Source of the DNA: Pacificimonas aurantium
GTDB lineage: Bacteria; Pseudomonadota; Alphaproteobacteria; Sphingomonadales; Sphingomonadaceae
Length of the DNA stretch: 64,000 nt
NCBI RefSeq assembly: GCF_020092905.1
Contig: NZ_JAGSGB010000001.1
Span: 496,001-560,000, forward strand
Direction: 5' to 3'
The position numbers and the translations under genes were made by a program. This document shows, piece by piece, positions 18,130-27,879 of this stretch (position 1 is its first letter; every line of letters starts with the position of its first letter). The notes under the pieces were generated by a model, which saw only the letters and a list, made by a program, of their open reading frames with translations, searched no databases and was not told where the DNA came from.

Positions 18130-19224
18130 ATGATGCGGGGGCAATTGGTGGAGCGGGATTTCGAGCGACCGGAAAAGGGACTGTATCCGGGGATAGAGTT
18201 CCACGGGCACTGGCGGGAATTCCTTCCCATCGTTGCAACGAACCTGATCCTGACACTGGTAACGCTCGGGATCTACCGCTTCTGGGCGAAGGCACGCGAA
18301 CGTAGCTATTTGTGGAGCCGCACCCAGTTCATCGACGACCGGCTGGAGTGGACCGGAACAGGGAAGGAGATGTTCCTCGGCTTCCTGATTGTGCTGGCGG
18401 TCCTGGTTCCGGCTGGCGCGGTGTTCCAAGTCCTGGTCTCGAGAGGCGGCCCCGTGATCGCCCTCATTGGCGTGCTACTGATTTACGCCGGCTTTTTCTA
18501 TCTGATCGGAGTCGCCCGGTTCCGCGCTCTGCGCTACCGGGTCAGTCGCACGCGCTGGCACGGCCTGCGTGGGGGTAGCGAAGAGGGCGGCTGGTCCTAT
18601 GGCGTGACGGCAATCGTCATGAGCCTGCTGACCGGATTCACTCTCGGACTCGCCTATCCGGCGGCGCAGGTGAGCCTCTGGTCAGAACGCTGGGGCAAGA
18701 TGCAATATGGGGATGCCCCGGTCAGCGTTACCCTGGACAAAACCCCGCCCGGCCTGTTCGGACGCTGGCTGCTGATCTACGGCGCATTCATCTGTCTCTA
18801 TGCTGTCCTGTTCGGGAGCTTCTTTGCCGGGATGAGCGCGAGCCCGGAGTCCTCTGAAAGCTGGATTCTTGTGACCGTCGTTCTGTTCACACTGGGGTTC
18901 TACTTCGGCCTGCCGCTCCTCTTCGTCGTCTACTATGCAAAGTTCATGCGATCGGTGATCGGCGAAATGAGCTGGATGGGCGTGGACCTGCGGTTCACCG
19001 CCTCGACGCTGGATTGGATCAAGCTGTACCTGGGCCATGCGCTCCTCGTCCTTGTGACGCTTGGGTTCGGCCTGCTGTTCATCGGCTATCGCAACTGGGC
19101 CTTTTTCGTGCGTCACCTTGAAGCGTCGGGAACGATCGACCCGGATGCCATTCGCCAGTCGGAGCTGCGCATGCGTACGGATGCCGAGGGCCTGGCAGAG
19201 GCCTTCGATATCGGCGGGATCTGA
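18130..19224 (+). CDS. DUF898 (YjgN) family membrane protein
   Basis: A 364 aa inner-membrane protein with the YjgN/DUF898 pattern: FHGHWREFLPIVATNL, then LGIYRFWAKARERSYLW near residues 45-62, and the same style of unit repeated in the second half (LYLGHALLVLVTLGFGLLFI followed by YRNWAFFVRHLE). At least six hydrophobic segments are present. The function of this family is unknown. It sits between a small protein and an M48 protease that share a domain, and the protease start lies 8 bases after its stop, so the three probably act together. The start ATG-ATG at 18130 is not well separated from 18133. Confidence 0.88.
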   Translation: MMRGQLVERDFERPEKGLYPGIEFHGHWREFLPIVATNLILTLVTLGIYRFWAKARERSYLWSRTQFIDDRLEWTGTGKEMFLGFLIVLAVLVPAGAVFQVLVSRGGPVIALIGVLLIYAGFFYLIGVARFRALRYRVSRTRWHGLRGGSEEGGWSYGVTAIVMSLLTGFTLGLAYPAAQVSLWSERWGKMQYGDAPVSVTLDKTPPGLFGRWLLIYGAFICLYAVLFGSFFAGMSASPESSESWILVTVVLFTLGFYFGLPLLFVVYYAKFMRSVIGEMSWMGVDLRFTASTLDWIKLYLGHALLVLVTLGFGLLFIGYRNWAFFVRHLEASGTIDPDAIRQSELRMRTDAEGLAEAFDIGGI

Positions 19225-19231
19225 GGCGACG

Positions 19232-20380
19232 GTGGGCCCGTCGGAGCAGCCTCATCAGAGCTTGGCGCCCGCGCCTGCTGCTGAAGGCTGGCTTTACGAC
19301 GGGCTAACTGCGCGCCGCTGGCCGGTACGGGTCGAGGCAGATTCAGAACGCCCCGACAGTCTGCTCATCATCCGCCCGGAACATCCGCCCGAGCAGGTGG
19401 CGGCGGTTGACCTGCGCCAGACAGACCGGCGGGACGATGCCGTGCTACTGGGCCGGAGAGACAGCGACGGCTGGCAGCTCGGCCTCCGCCGGCCGGTCCC
19501 ACCGGAGGTCGCCGCGCGGCTTCCCGCCGCCGAGATCTACGGCGCCTGGATAGACCGCCTAGGTCTGCCGCAGTTCGCCGCCGCAGGGGTGTTCGTGACG
19601 ATGATGGTCTTGGCACTGCTGTGGTTTGCACCGACTTGGCTCGCGCCCCTGGTTCCGCAGGCCTGGGAGCGGCAATTCGGCGCGACCTGGCTGGGTCAGA
19701 TGGAGGCGGACCTTGGCTGCTGGACGGGGCCGGGCCGCCAAGCACTTGCAAAGATCGAGCGGCGCCTGTCACCGGAACAGCCCTATCTCATCACGGTGGT
19801 GGACGTTCCGATCGAAAATGCCGCCGCGCTGCCGGGCGGCGACATCGTTCTGTTTCGCCCGGTCGTCGAGAATGCCGGTTCGCCGGAAGAGCTGGCCGGT
19901 ATCGTCGCGCACGAGATGGCGCATGTGAAGAAGCGCCATGTGACAGAAGCGCTGATCCGCCACTTCGGCTTTGGACTGCTATTGTCATCCGTCGGCGGAA
20001 ATGCCGGCACCGCCGTCACGCAGATGACCGGCCTGACCCACACCCGCGCCGCAGAGCGTGAGGCGGACAGAGCCGCCATCGCCACGATGCTGGCAGCCGA
20101 TGTCAGCCCTGCAGAAGCGGCAGACTTTTTCCGGCGCGTTGGCGGCGCCGAGCGCGATGAAGGAGGCGATGGAGACGAACCTCAGAACCCTGTGCGAACG
20201 ACGGCGTCCCGATTTCCCGAGTTCCTGAGGACGCACCCGGCGCCCGATGGCCGAGTCGCCCGGTTCACGAGGGCGGCAGAGGGCCGCGCCTTCCGCCCTC
20301 TGCTGAACGACGAGGAGTGGGCCGCATTGCAGTCGATTTGCCGTGCGCCAATCGAGGGCGCGCCAGACGATCCCCGCTAG
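19232..20380 (+). CDS. Membrane-bound M48 family metalloprotease
   Basis: A zinc endopeptidase, HtpX/Oma1-like. The GTG start at 19232 has GAGG from the preceding stop region 6 bases upstream and gives 382 aa. Residues 18-100 form a domain related to the 17634 protein; a membrane helix is at about 115-135. The zinc motif HEMAH is at 227-231 and the third ligand Glu277 is in EREADRA, so the enzyme should be active. The catalytic domain is followed by the short tail of the family ([14 protein letters not shown]). It is downstream of DUF898 and overlaps the stop of nadB by 4 bases on the opposite strand. Substrates are unknown; membrane protein quality control is the usual role. Confidence 0.88.
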   Translation: MGPSEQPHQSLAPAPAAEGWLYDGLTARRWPVRVEADSERPDSLLIIRPEHPPEQVAAVDLRQTDRRDDAVLLGRRDSDGWQLGLRRPVPPEVAARLPAAEIYGAWIDRLGLPQFAAAGVFVTMMVLALLWFAPTWLAPLVPQAWERQFGATWLGQMEADLGCWTGPGRQALAKIERRLSPEQPYLITVVDVPIENAAALPGGDIVLFRPVVENAGSPEELAGIVAHEMAHVKKRHVTEALIRHFGFGLLLSSVGGNAGTAVTQMTGLTHTRAAEREADRAAIATMLAADVSPAEAADFFRRVGGAERDEGGDGDEPQNPVRTTASRFPEFLRTHPAPDGRVARFTRAAEGRAFRPLLNDEEWAALQSICRAPIEGAPDDPR

Positions 20381-22017
20381 CGGGCGCGCTTGTAGCTGAG
20401 AATGGTGTCGGCCGCGACGGGCAGCGTGTCGGGGACATTCACATTGTAATGCAGGCCGCGGCTTTCGCGCCTGAGCTTTGCGGACTTGATGATGAGTTCG
20501 GCCACGGTCACGAGGTTACGCAGCTCGACAAGGTCGGGCGTCACGCGGAAATTGCCGTAGAATTCCTCGATTTCGCTAGTGAGGAGCCGCACCCTGTGGC
20601 GGGCGCGGTCGAGGCGCTTGTCGGTGCGCACGATGCCGACATAGTCCCACATGAAACGGCGCAGCTCCGCCCAGTTGTGGCTGATGACGACAAGCTCGTC
20701 CGCATCGGTCACGCGGCTTTCGTCCCAGGGACGCACCTTCTGCGCGGAAACTTCGGGAAGCTCGCTGCGCAGAATGTCGTCGGCTGCCGCTTGGCCGTAG
20801 ACGAGGCACTCCAGAAGCGAGTTCGAGGCCATGCGATTGGCGCCGTGCAGCCCGGACATCGACACCTCGCCGATGGCGTAGAGGTGAGGCAGGTCCGAGC
20901 GGCCATGCCGATCGACCATGACGCCGCCGCAGGAATAATGCGCTGCCGGGACCACGGGGATGGGCTGGGTGGCCGGATCGATGCCGAGCTGGCGCAGGCG
21001 GGTGGTAATGGTCGGGAAATGCTCCTCGACGAAGTCCTGGCCGAGATGGCGAGCGTCGAGGAAGACATGGTCGATGCCAAGCCGCTTCATCTCATGATCG
21101 ATGGCGCGCGCCACGATGTCGCGCGGGGCCAGTTCCTCGCGCTCGTCGAACCGGTGCATGAAGCGGTCGCCCGCCGTCACCGCGCCGGTGGTCTCGTCCT
21201 TTTCCGGAAGGCGCAGATGCGCGCCCTCGCCGCGCATCGCCTCGGTAATAAGGAAATTCCTTACCGCCGGATGATAGAGGCAGGTCGGGTGGAACTGGTT
21301 GAATTCCATGTTGGCGACGCGGCAACCGGCGCGCCACGCCATGGCGATGCCGTCGCCCGTCGAGCCGTTCGGATTGGTTGAATATTGGTAGACCCGGCTC
21401 GCGCCGCCGGTGGCAAGCACGGTGGCGCCGCCGAGAATACGCTCCACCCGCCGTTTCGAACGCCTGAGCGCGTAGATGCCCCGGCAGCCGCGCGGCGCGC
21501 CTTTCGCCTCCACATGGCGTTCGGTGATGAGGTCGATGGCGACGAGGTCGGGGAGAAGCGTGATGTTCGGATGCGCGCTCGCGGCGCGCTCGAGAGCTTC
21601 CTGTACCGCCCAGCCGGTGGCATCGTCGACATGAACGATGCGGCGCGCGGAATGGCCGCCCTCGCGCGTCAGATGCCAGCGCTCGGAGACGGTCTCGCCG
21701 GGATTGAAGGGTACGCCCAGTTCGGCGAGCCGCTCGATAGCCTCGGGCGCATTTTCGACGACGAACTCGACCGTCTGTCGGTCGTTGAGGCCCGCGCCGG
21801 CATCCATCGTGTCGTCGATATGCGATTCGAAGGTATCGCCGGGTTCCAGCACCGCCGCGATGCCGCCCTGAGCCCAGGCGGTCGATCCCGCCGAAATGTC
21901 GCCCTTCGAGAGGACGGCGACCCGCTTCGTCTCGGCCAGGTTGAGCGCGCAGGTCAGCCCCGCCGCGCCCGAGCCGACGATGACGACGTCGAATTCGAGC
22001 GGCGCCGCGCTAGCCAT
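20377..22017 (-). CDS. nadB: L-aspartate oxidase
   Basis: NadB oxidises L-aspartate to iminoaspartate with FAD, the first step of de novo NAD synthesis. The 546 aa protein has the N-terminal dinucleotide fold ([15 protein letters not shown]), the family segment [12 protein letters not shown], the active-site loop [11 protein letters not shown], and the C-terminal helical domain. YSCGGVMVD and the [16 protein letters not shown] block are conserved features of the family. Its start overlaps the end of the ABC ATPase gene by 8 bases. nadA and nadC, the next genes of the pathway, are not in the window. Confidence 0.94.
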   Translation of the reverse strand: MASAAPLEFDVVIVGSGAAGLTCALNLAETKRVAVLSKGDISAGSTAWAQGGIAAVLEPGDTFESHIDDTMDAGAGLNDRQTVEFVVENAPEAIERLAELGVPFNPGETVSERWHLTREGGHSARRIVHVDDATGWAVQEALERAASAHPNITLLPDLVAIDLITERHVEAKGAPRGCRGIYALRRSKRRVERILGGATVLATGGASRVYQYSTNPNGSTGDGIAMAWRAGCRVANMEFNQFHPTCLYHPAVRNFLITEAMRGEGAHLRLPEKDETTGAVTAGDRFMHRFDEREELAPRDIVARAIDHEMKRLGIDHVFLDARHLGQDFVEEHFPTITTRLRQLGIDPATQPIPVVPAAHYSCGGVMVDRHGRSDLPHLYAIGEVSMSGLHGANRMASNSLLECLVYGQAAADDILRSELPEVSAQKVRPWDESRVTDADELVVISHNWAELRRFMWDYVGIVRTDKRLDRARHRVRLLTSEIEEFYGNFRVTPDLVELRNLVTVAELIIKSAKLRRESRGLHYNVNVPDTLPVAADTILSYKRAR

Positions 22018-23017
22018 CGGCGCCGGTGCGGACCGGGGCAGGCTCGGTTCCGGGTGCGGAATCGATCGCGCCCGACTTGGTCAGGTGTAGGAACACATCC
22101 TCCAGATCCGCCTCGCGCGTCGAGACGTCTTCGACCGTCAGGCCCCGGTCGCTGAGGGCGGTCAGCAGCCGCCCGGCCCCCGTTTCCGCGCGGTCGTAAG
22201 TGAGAACGAGTTCGCGCGCCCCCTTCAGCTCCGCCTTCATCACAGGAAGCCCCTCGGGAACCTCGGAAAGGTCACGGTCGACGACCGCGATCAGCACCTT
22301 CTCGCGCGCCTGTTTCAGAAGCGTACCGGTCTCGTCATTCGCCACCACCTCGCCATGATTGATGATTGCGATGCGGTCGCAAAGCTCCTCGGCCTCTTCG
22401 AGATAGTGGGTGGTAAGGACAATGGTCGTGCCGGCGGCATGCATTTCGCGAACATAGGTCCATAGCTGCTGCCGCAGTTCGATATCGACGCCGGCCGTCG
22501 GCTCGTCGAGGATGAGGATGGGCGGATCGTGGACCAGCGCCTTCGCGATGAGCAGGCGCCGCTTCATGCCGCCCGACAGGGTGCGCGAATAGGCATCGGC
22601 CTTGTCGCCCAGCCGCACCGCATTGAGGATTTCCATCGTCCGGCGGTCCTTCGGCGCGATGCCGTACATACCCGCCTGCAGCTCCATCGTTTCGCGCGGG
22701 GTGAAGAAGGCGTCGAACAGCACCTCCTGCGGGACGATGCCGATGGCGCGTTTCGCATTGCGGCGGTCGGCATCGATATCGAAGCCCCAGATGCGGGCAG
22801 TACCGCCTGTCTTGTTCACCAAGCCGGCAAGGATGTTGATCAGGGTGGACTTGCCCGCGCCGTTCGGACCGAGCAGGCCGAAGATGGAGCCGCGGGGCAC
22901 GTCGAAACTGACGCCCTTCAGGGCGCGCTTGCCATCCGAATAGGTCTTTTCGAGGTCGCGTATCTCAATGGCGGCAGAAGCGGCGGGAGGGTGGGCGGCG
23001 GGGGTACGGGCTGTCAT
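22010..23017 (-). CDS. ABC transporter ATP-binding protein (ABC-2 / DrrA type)
   Basis: An ATPase subunit with Walker [11 protein letters not shown]-loop region IVPQEVLFD, signature LSGGMKRR, Walker [10 protein letters not shown] and the switch His in TTHYLEEAE. The sequence style ([18 protein letters not shown], and a C-terminal ~90 residue extension) matches the DrrA/YadG branch that pairs with ABC-2 permeases. No permease gene lies next to it, so it is an orphan here. The start is uncertain: ATG at 23017 or 23026; neither has a clear ribosome-binding site. It overlaps nadB by 8 bases. Substrate unknown. Confidence 0.9.
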   Translation of the reverse strand: MTARTPAAHPPAASAAIEIRDLEKTYSDGKRALKGVSFDVPRGSIFGLLGPNGAGKSTLINILAGLVNKTGGTARIWGFDIDADRRNAKRAIGIVPQEVLFDAFFTPRETMELQAGMYGIAPKDRRTMEILNAVRLGDKADAYSRTLSGGMKRRLLIAKALVHDPPILILDEPTAGVDIELRQQLWTYVREMHAAGTTIVLTTHYLEEAEELCDRIAIINHGEVVANDETGTLLKQAREKVLIAVVDRDLSEVPEGLPVMKAELKGARELVLTYDRAETGAGRLLTALSDRGLTVEDVSTREADLEDVFLHLTKSGAIDSAPGTEPAPVRTGADG

Positions 23018-23099
23018 GACGCGCATGGGCGTAGCCGCGCCCGGGCCGGGGAACAATCCCCGCGGCCCGCACGCGGCGCAGCTTTTGCTTTGCGAACGC

Positions 23100-23540
23100 C
23101 TAGGCGGCCTTCACCATCTTCGCGATATCGTCGGGAGGAAGGTTCGTGGCCTCCTTGTCGATTTCCCCGATCAGGCGATCCTCCACCTCCTTGTGATAGT
23201 GCTGGCGGATCTCGCCAAGCGTGTTGGGCGGCGCGATCAGGATCAGCTTGTCGATGTCGCCCCGGTGCGCCCGCTTATAGAGAATGTCCGCCGCATCGGC
23301 CGCAAAGCGATCCTCGGCGAGCTGGTGAAAATCCGTGTCGTCATAGGCGTAGCGCCGGTTGCCGCTGCTTTCCGACGTACGCCCGCGGCGATTGGCGGAC
23401 TGCTCGCGGTCGGGCGGGTTGTCCTGCTTTTCCTTCCGCACGACGGCGAGGTCGGGATAGTCGTGGTCGCCCTCGTTCACCAAGATCAGCATCTTCTCGC
23501 CGTCGACGACGCAAATCTGGGTCTTGTGGTCGAGCTGCAT
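23100..23540 (-). CDS. Host attachment family protein (baeRF/Host_attach)
   Basis: A 146 aa protein of the family first named for attachment to plant host cells in rhizobia. It has the family N-terminus (KTQICVVDGEKMLILVNEG), a central region rich in Arg/Ser, then the conserved FHQLAEDRFAADAADILYKR and LILIAPPNTLGEIRQHYHKEV blocks, a layout reminiscent of release-factor-like baeRF domains. AAGGAG lies 9 bases before the ATG. The upstream frame extends to 24779 but that part is a shadow of serS. Despite the family name, an attachment role in this organism is not supported by anything visible. Confidence 0.88.
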   Translation of the reverse strand: MQLDHKTQICVVDGEKMLILVNEGDHDYPDLAVVRKEKQDNPPDREQSANRRGRTSESSGNRRYAYDDTDFHQLAEDRFAADAADILYKRAHRGDIDKLILIAPPNTLGEIRQHYHKEVEDRLIGEIDKEATNLPPDDIAKMVKAA

Positions 23541-23642
23541 GGGAGAAATCTCCTTCTCTGTTCTGTTCTGTCGTGTCCCTCCCAACGCGGCGCCCGGCTT
23601 CCCGGTTGCGCGAGCCCGTGACGCGCTCCAAAAGCCTGTGCC

Positions 23643-24968
23643 ATGCACGATATTCGACTCATCAGGGACGATCCGAGCGGCTTCGACCGCCAGCTCGCCC
23701 GCCGCGGCGTCGAGCCGGTCGCCGCCGGACTGGTCGCGACCGACGCGCAGCTTCGCGAGGTCCAGACCGAGATGCAGGCCGCGCAGGCGCGCCGCAACGA
23801 AGCCTCCAAGCTGATCGGCAAGGCGATGGCCGGGGGCAATACCGAGGAAGCCGAAGGGCTGAAGGCCGAGGTCGCGGGCCTGAAAGCCCGGATCCCCGAA
23901 CTGGAAGAGCGCGAACGCACGCTGAAGGCGGAGCTGGACAGCGTGATGTCCGCCCTCCCCAACCTGCCGGCTGCCGATGTGCCCGACGGGCTGACCGAGG
24001 ACGACAACCAGTTCGTGAAGGACTGGGGCGAAAAGCCGTCGCTCTCCTTCACGCCGAAACCCCATGACGAGCTGATCGACCTGCTGGGCATGGACATGGA
24101 AGCCAGCGCAGCGATTGCAGGCTCGCGCTTCGCCGTCCTGCACCAGAGCCTTGCGAAGCTGCACCGCATGCTGGGGCAGTTCATGCTGGACGTGCAGTCC
24201 GAGGAGCATGGCTTTCGCGAAACCTGGGTGCCGCTGCTCGTGCGCGACGAGGCGATGTACGGGACGGGCCAGCTGCCGAAGTTCGGCGAGGACGCCTTTC
24301 ATACCGACGATGGGCGCTGGCTGATTTCGACCGCCGAGGTGTCGCTGACCAATATCGCGCGAGAGCGCATCCTCGACGAGCGGTTCCTGCCGCTGACGAT
24401 GAGCGCGCTGACCCCCTGCTTCCGTTCCGAAGCGGGTGCGGCGGGGCGCGATACGAAAGGGCTGATCCGCCAGCACCAGTTCGAAAAGGTTGAGATGGTC
24501 GCGGTCACGCGCCCAGAAGACAGCGACGCGATGCACGAGCGCATGCTCGCCAATGCTGAGGCGATCCTGCAGAAGCTGGATATTCACTACCGGGTCATGC
24601 TGCTGAGCGCGGGGGACATGGGCGCAGGCGCGCGCAAGACCTACGATATCGAGGTGTGGCTGCCCGGCCAGGATACTTACCGGGAAATATCGAGCGTCTC
24701 CAATTGCGGCGACTATCAGGCGCGGCGCATGAATGCCCGCTTCCGGCCCGAAGGTGCCAAGAAGCCGGAGTTCGTCCACACGCTGAACGGCTCGGGCCTC
24801 GCCGTCGGCCGCACGCTGGTCGCCGTGCTCGAAAACTACCAGCAGGAGGACGGGTCGGTGCTGATTCCCGATGCCCTGAAGCCCTATGCCCGGGGCCTTG
24901 AAAAGTTGACGCCCATCCAGCCGGGCGACACTTACCCGCCCGTTCCGGCTGCGGGCGCGCGGGGCTGA
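23643..24968 (+). CDS. serS: Seryl-tRNA synthetase
   Basis: A class II synthetase charging tRNA-Ser, and tRNA-Sec where present. The N-terminal ~105 residues form the long antiparallel coiled-coil arm that holds the tRNA variable loop (Glu/Ala/Lys-rich heptads). Motif 2 is FRSEAGAAGRDTKGLIRQHQ and motif 3 is NGSGLAVGRTLVAVLENYQ. The 441 aa length is normal. surE begins 2 bases after its stop, an operon arrangement common in alphaproteobacteria (serS-surE-nlpD). Confidence 0.96.
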   Translation: MHDIRLIRDDPSGFDRQLARRGVEPVAAGLVATDAQLREVQTEMQAAQARRNEASKLIGKAMAGGNTEEAEGLKAEVAGLKARIPELEERERTLKAELDSVMSALPNLPAADVPDGLTEDDNQFVKDWGEKPSLSFTPKPHDELIDLLGMDMEASAAIAGSRFAVLHQSLAKLHRMLGQFMLDVQSEEHGFRETWVPLLVRDEAMYGTGQLPKFGEDAFHTDDGRWLISTAEVSLTNIARERILDERFLPLTMSALTPCFRSEAGAAGRDTKGLIRQHQFEKVEMVAVTRPEDSDAMHERMLANAEAILQKLDIHYRVMLLSAGDMGAGARKTYDIEVWLPGQDTYREISSVSNCGDYQARRMNARFRPEGAKKPEFVHTLNGSGLAVGRTLVAVLENYQQEDGSVLIPDALKPYARGLEKLTPIQPGDTYPPVPAAGARG

Positions 24969-24970
24969 CC

Positions 24971-25738
24971 ATGCGCATCCTGCTGACCAACGACGACGGC
25001 ATTCACGCCCCCGGCCTCAAGGTACTCGAGGAAATCGCGCGCGAGCTGTCTGACGATATCTGGGTGGTCGCGCCGTCCGAGGAGCAGTCCGGCGCCGGCC
25101 ACTCCCTGACCCTGACCGTGCCTGTCCGGCTGCGCGAGCATGGCGAGCGGCGCTACGCCGTCGTCGGCACGCCGACCGACAGCGTCATGATGGCGCTGGG
25201 CCACGTCATGAAGGATGTGAAGCCGGATCTGGTTCTCTCCGGGGTCAATCGCGGCGGCAACCTGGCGGAGGATGTGACCTATTCCGGCACGGTCTCGGCC
25301 GCCATGGAAGGCACGCTGTACGGCGTGCGCTCGATTGCGCTGAGCCAGGTCATGATGGACCTGACCGGCCTGGAAGCCTTCGAAACCGCGCGCGCCTGGG
25401 GCGCAAAGGTGCTCCGGCCGCTGCTGGAGATGGGCGACTGGGGCAAGGGAGTGCTCCTCAACGTCAACTTCCCGCCAGTTCCGGCAGGCGAGGTGACCGG
25501 CGTGCGCGTCGCCGAGCAAGGCTTTCGCGACCTGGGCCAGACGGCCATCGAGCAGCGCAAGGATACGCGCGGCTTCGACTATTTCTGGTTCGGGCTGGGC
25601 CGCGAATCGCCGCAGCCGGGGCATGAAACCGACCTGAAGGCGATGCGCGAGGGCGCCGTCTCGGTCACGCCGCTCCATCTCGACCTCACTCACTATCCGA
25701 CCATGGACAAGCTGAGGAGCGCCCTGTCCGGCAAATAG
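24971..25738 (+). CDS. surE: 5'/3'-nucleotidase SurE
   Basis: A metal-dependent phosphatase of nucleoside 5'- and 3'-monophosphates and short polyphosphates, linked to stationary-phase survival. The metal site NDDGIHAPG lies right at the N-terminus, followed by the family landmarks APSEEQSGAGHSLTL, GTPTDSV and LSGVNRGGNLAEDVTYSGTV. The 255 aa length is typical. It follows serS by 2 bases and precedes an NlpD-like gene by about 70 bases. The protein-isoaspartate methyltransferase pcm, often found between surE and nlpD, is absent. Confidence 0.95.
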   Translation: MRILLTNDDGIHAPGLKVLEEIARELSDDIWVVAPSEEQSGAGHSLTLTVPVRLREHGERRYAVVGTPTDSVMMALGHVMKDVKPDLVLSGVNRGGNLAEDVTYSGTVSAAMEGTLYGVRSIALSQVMMDLTGLEAFETARAWGAKVLRPLLEMGDWGKGVLLNVNFPPVPAGEVTGVRVAEQGFRDLGQTAIEQRKDTRGFDYFWFGLGRESPQPGHETDLKAMREGAVSVTPLHLDLTHYPTMDKLRSALSGK

Positions 25739-25806
25739 GGCGGATCGGCGAGCGGCGGATGACGAAGCCCTGCACAAGCACGGATATTGGGATAGAGACC
25801 GGTGCG

Positions 25807-26805
25807 ATGCGCGCCGCCCCCGTGATCCTTGCCCTCGCCTCCGCCCTCGCGGCCTGCGTCCCGCCCGACGGGCCACGCTATTCGCCGCCGTCCGAGCGTG
25901 CCCAGAGCCAAACGGCAGTGCGCGAACGCTGGCAGCCACAGGATGTCGTCACGAATGCCCGCCCGGTCGACGAGTCCAGCTATGAGGTCAGGCCGGGCGA
26001 CAGCCTGTCCGTGATCGCCGAGCGCAGCGGCGCGTCGATCTCGGCGATCGCGGCCGCAAACGGTCTCGCGCCGCCCTACACCATCTTTCCGGGCCAGGAG
26101 CTTCGCATTCCGGGCGGCCGTTATCACCGCGTGAACCGGGGCGAGACCGGCATCGCCATCGCGCTTGCCTATGGCGTAGACTGGGACCGCATCGTCGCCG
26201 CAAACGGGCTCGAACCTCCCTTTCTGCTGCGCGTCGGCCAGCGCCTGCGCCTGCCCGGTAGCGGCCCCGCCTCCCCGGCGCAGCCCGGCCGGACCGAACA
26301 GACCGAAGCGGGCCGCGAACACATCCGCATGGCGGCCTTCGACATCGACATCGACGACATCATTTCCGGCGGCGAACCGGCCGGGACCGCAGACACGGTG
26401 CGCCCGCGGGAAATCGTGCCCTTCGACGGACGTTTCTCCTGGCCAGCCAAGGGACGTCTCGTCTCGGGCTATGGAGCGAAGGCCGGCGGGCTGTACAATG
26501 ACGGCATCAACATCGCCGCGAGCGCGGGCGACCCCGTGCGCGCTGCCGCCTCGGGAACGGTCATCTATGCGGGAAACGGTGTCGAGGGCTGGGGCAACCT
26601 GATCCTGATCAAGCATGACGACAGCTGGGTCAGCGCCTATGCCCATAACCAGGCCTTTTACGTCGAGCGCGGCGACCGGGTGAACCTCGGCGAGCGCATC
26701 GCCGATGTGGGCCAGAGCGGCTCGGTCGACAGCCCGCAGCTTCACTTTGAGCTAAGACAAGGACGGCGGCCGGTCGATCCGCAACGCTATCTGCCGGCAG
26801 GGTAA
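25807..26805 (+). CDS. nlpD: NlpD-like lipoprotein: two LysM domains and a degenerate M23 domain
   Basis: A 332 aa outer-membrane lipoprotein with lipobox LAAC (Cys17), counting from ATG 25807. Two LysM peptidoglycan-binding units lie at about 58-102 and 106-150. A C-terminal LytM/M23 domain follows, but the first zinc-ligand motif (normally H-x3-D) reads N-D-G-I-N, so two ligands are lost while the later His residues (AYAHN, LHFEL) remain. This is the pattern of NlpD/EnvC proteins that activate cell-wall amidases instead of cutting peptidoglycan. Position after surE supports NlpD. An in-frame upstream ATG at 25759 would spoil the signal peptide. Confidence 0.87.
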   Translation: MRAAPVILALASALAACVPPDGPRYSPPSERAQSQTAVRERWQPQDVVTNARPVDESSYEVRPGDSLSVIAERSGASISAIAAANGLAPPYTIFPGQELRIPGGRYHRVNRGETGIAIALAYGVDWDRIVAANGLEPPFLLRVGQRLRLPGSGPASPAQPGRTEQTEAGREHIRMAAFDIDIDDIISGGEPAGTADTVRPREIVPFDGRFSWPAKGRLVSGYGAKAGGLYNDGINIAASAGDPVRAAASGTVIYAGNGVEGWGNLILIKHDDSWVSAYAHNQAFYVERGDRVNLGERIADVGQSGSVDSPQLHFELRQGRRPVDPQRYLPAG

Positions 26806-26821
26806 GGAAAGGGAGCGAGAG

Positions 26822-27181
26822 ATGAGTTGTTCGACATGGGGTCCCGCGGCCGCGGGGGGCCTCGCCCTCGCAGTCGCCCTCGGGGCCTGCACGACCACCG
26901 ACCACGCGCAGATGGAAGAGGCCCAGCTGGCACGCGAGGGACGCCAGCTCGCCGAAACCTACTGCGCCAGCTGCCACGACATCGACGAAGGCACCTCGCC
27001 CCATCCGGACGCGCCGAGTTTCGCCCGCGCGGCGAACCGCTATCCGCCGGACATGCTGGGCGAGGCCTTCGCCGAGGGGATCCAGGTGGGGCATCCCGAC
27101 ATGCCTGTGTTCGAAATGGATGTGCCGAACATCGAGCGGCTGACCGCCTATCTGCGGACGCTGCGCGATGAGGATGGCTGA
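26822..27181 (+). CDS. Lipoprotein cytochrome c (class I)
   Basis: A 119 aa mono-heme cytochrome with the heme-attachment site CASCH at 48-52 and a likely axial Met at 94 (HPDMPVFEM). A signal peptide with lipobox LGAC (Cys23) suggests it is a membrane-anchored lipoprotein facing the periplasm. An AAGGAAAGGGAGCGAG run just before the ATG gives a strong ribosome-binding site. It follows the NlpD-like gene by 16 bases. The redox partner cannot be told; small lipid-anchored c-type cytochromes often feed terminal oxidases. Confidence 0.88.
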   Translation: MSCSTWGPAAAGGLALAVALGACTTTDHAQMEEAQLAREGRQLAETYCASCHDIDEGTSPHPDAPSFARAANRYPPDMLGEAFAEGIQVGHPDMPVFEMDVPNIERLTAYLRTLRDEDG

Positions 27182-27190
27182 GACGCCGGG

Positions 27191-27874
27191 CTAGGGCAGG
27201 TCGTCGGCGATGGCGGCGGCTTCCTGCTGCGTCGCCGGGTCCTCGGGAGCCAGCTTCAGCGCCTCGCGTATCGCGCTTTCCGCCCCCGCCAGATTGCCCG
27301 CGCGCCGCTCCGCCGCCGCAAGGAGGAGCCAGGCCTCGTGCCGACCGCGGTCGTTTTGAACGGCGGCAAGCAGATCCCCGCGCGCCTCATCGAGCCGCCC
27401 GGCCGCCCCGTGCAGGCTGCCCCGGAACAGATAGGCATCGGCAGAGGCCCGCCCGTCTCCGCGGGGCAGCGCCAGGACGGCACGGTTCGCTAGGTCGAGC
27501 GCCGCGGCGCCATCGCCGCCCTCCAGCGCGGCTTCGCCGGCAAGACGGTAGAGGTCGGACGCCTGCGCGAGCCCCGTCGCCTCCGCAATGCGCGCTGCCG
27601 ATTCGAAGGTCGTGCGCGCTTCGTCAGCCTTTCCCAATGCAAGCTGCGCCAGCCCGAGGCAATGACGAGCAGGGACGCCGCCCTCGAGCTGGTCGACCCA
27701 TTGCCGCGCCATCCGTTCCGCCCGCGCCGGCTCGGCAGCACTCATGGCGACGCATTCGCGGTAGGCTGTCGCCTCGCTGACGGGGGGATCGTCCGCCGCC
27801 GCCGCGCCGGGCTGCGGTCCCTGTGCGGCGACCGCCGCCTGCAGGGCAGCCGCCAGCGCGATGACATGAAACAT
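27191..27874 (-). CDS. Exported tetratricopeptide repeat protein, small
   Basis: A 227 aa protein with a short signal peptide (MFHVIALAAALQAAVAAQ) and about four TPR-like helical pairs, for instance LGKADEARTTFESAARIAEA, and a final NLAGAESAIREALKLAPEDP. It starts 5 bases after the stop of the alpha/beta hydrolase gene, which in turn overlaps the acyl-CoA dehydrogenase gene, so the three form an operon. Function unknown; a periplasmic interaction scaffold is a guess. Confidence 0.75.
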   Translation of the reverse strand: MFHVIALAAALQAAVAAQGPQPGAAAADDPPVSEATAYRECVAMSAAEPARAERMARQWVDQLEGGVPARHCLGLAQLALGKADEARTTFESAARIAEATGLAQASDLYRLAGEAALEGGDGAAALDLANRAVLALPRGDGRASADAYLFRGSLHGAAGRLDEARGDLLAAVQNDRGRHEAWLLLAAAERRAGNLAGAESAIREALKLAPEDPATQQEAAAIADDLP

Positions 27875-27879
27875 GGGCT

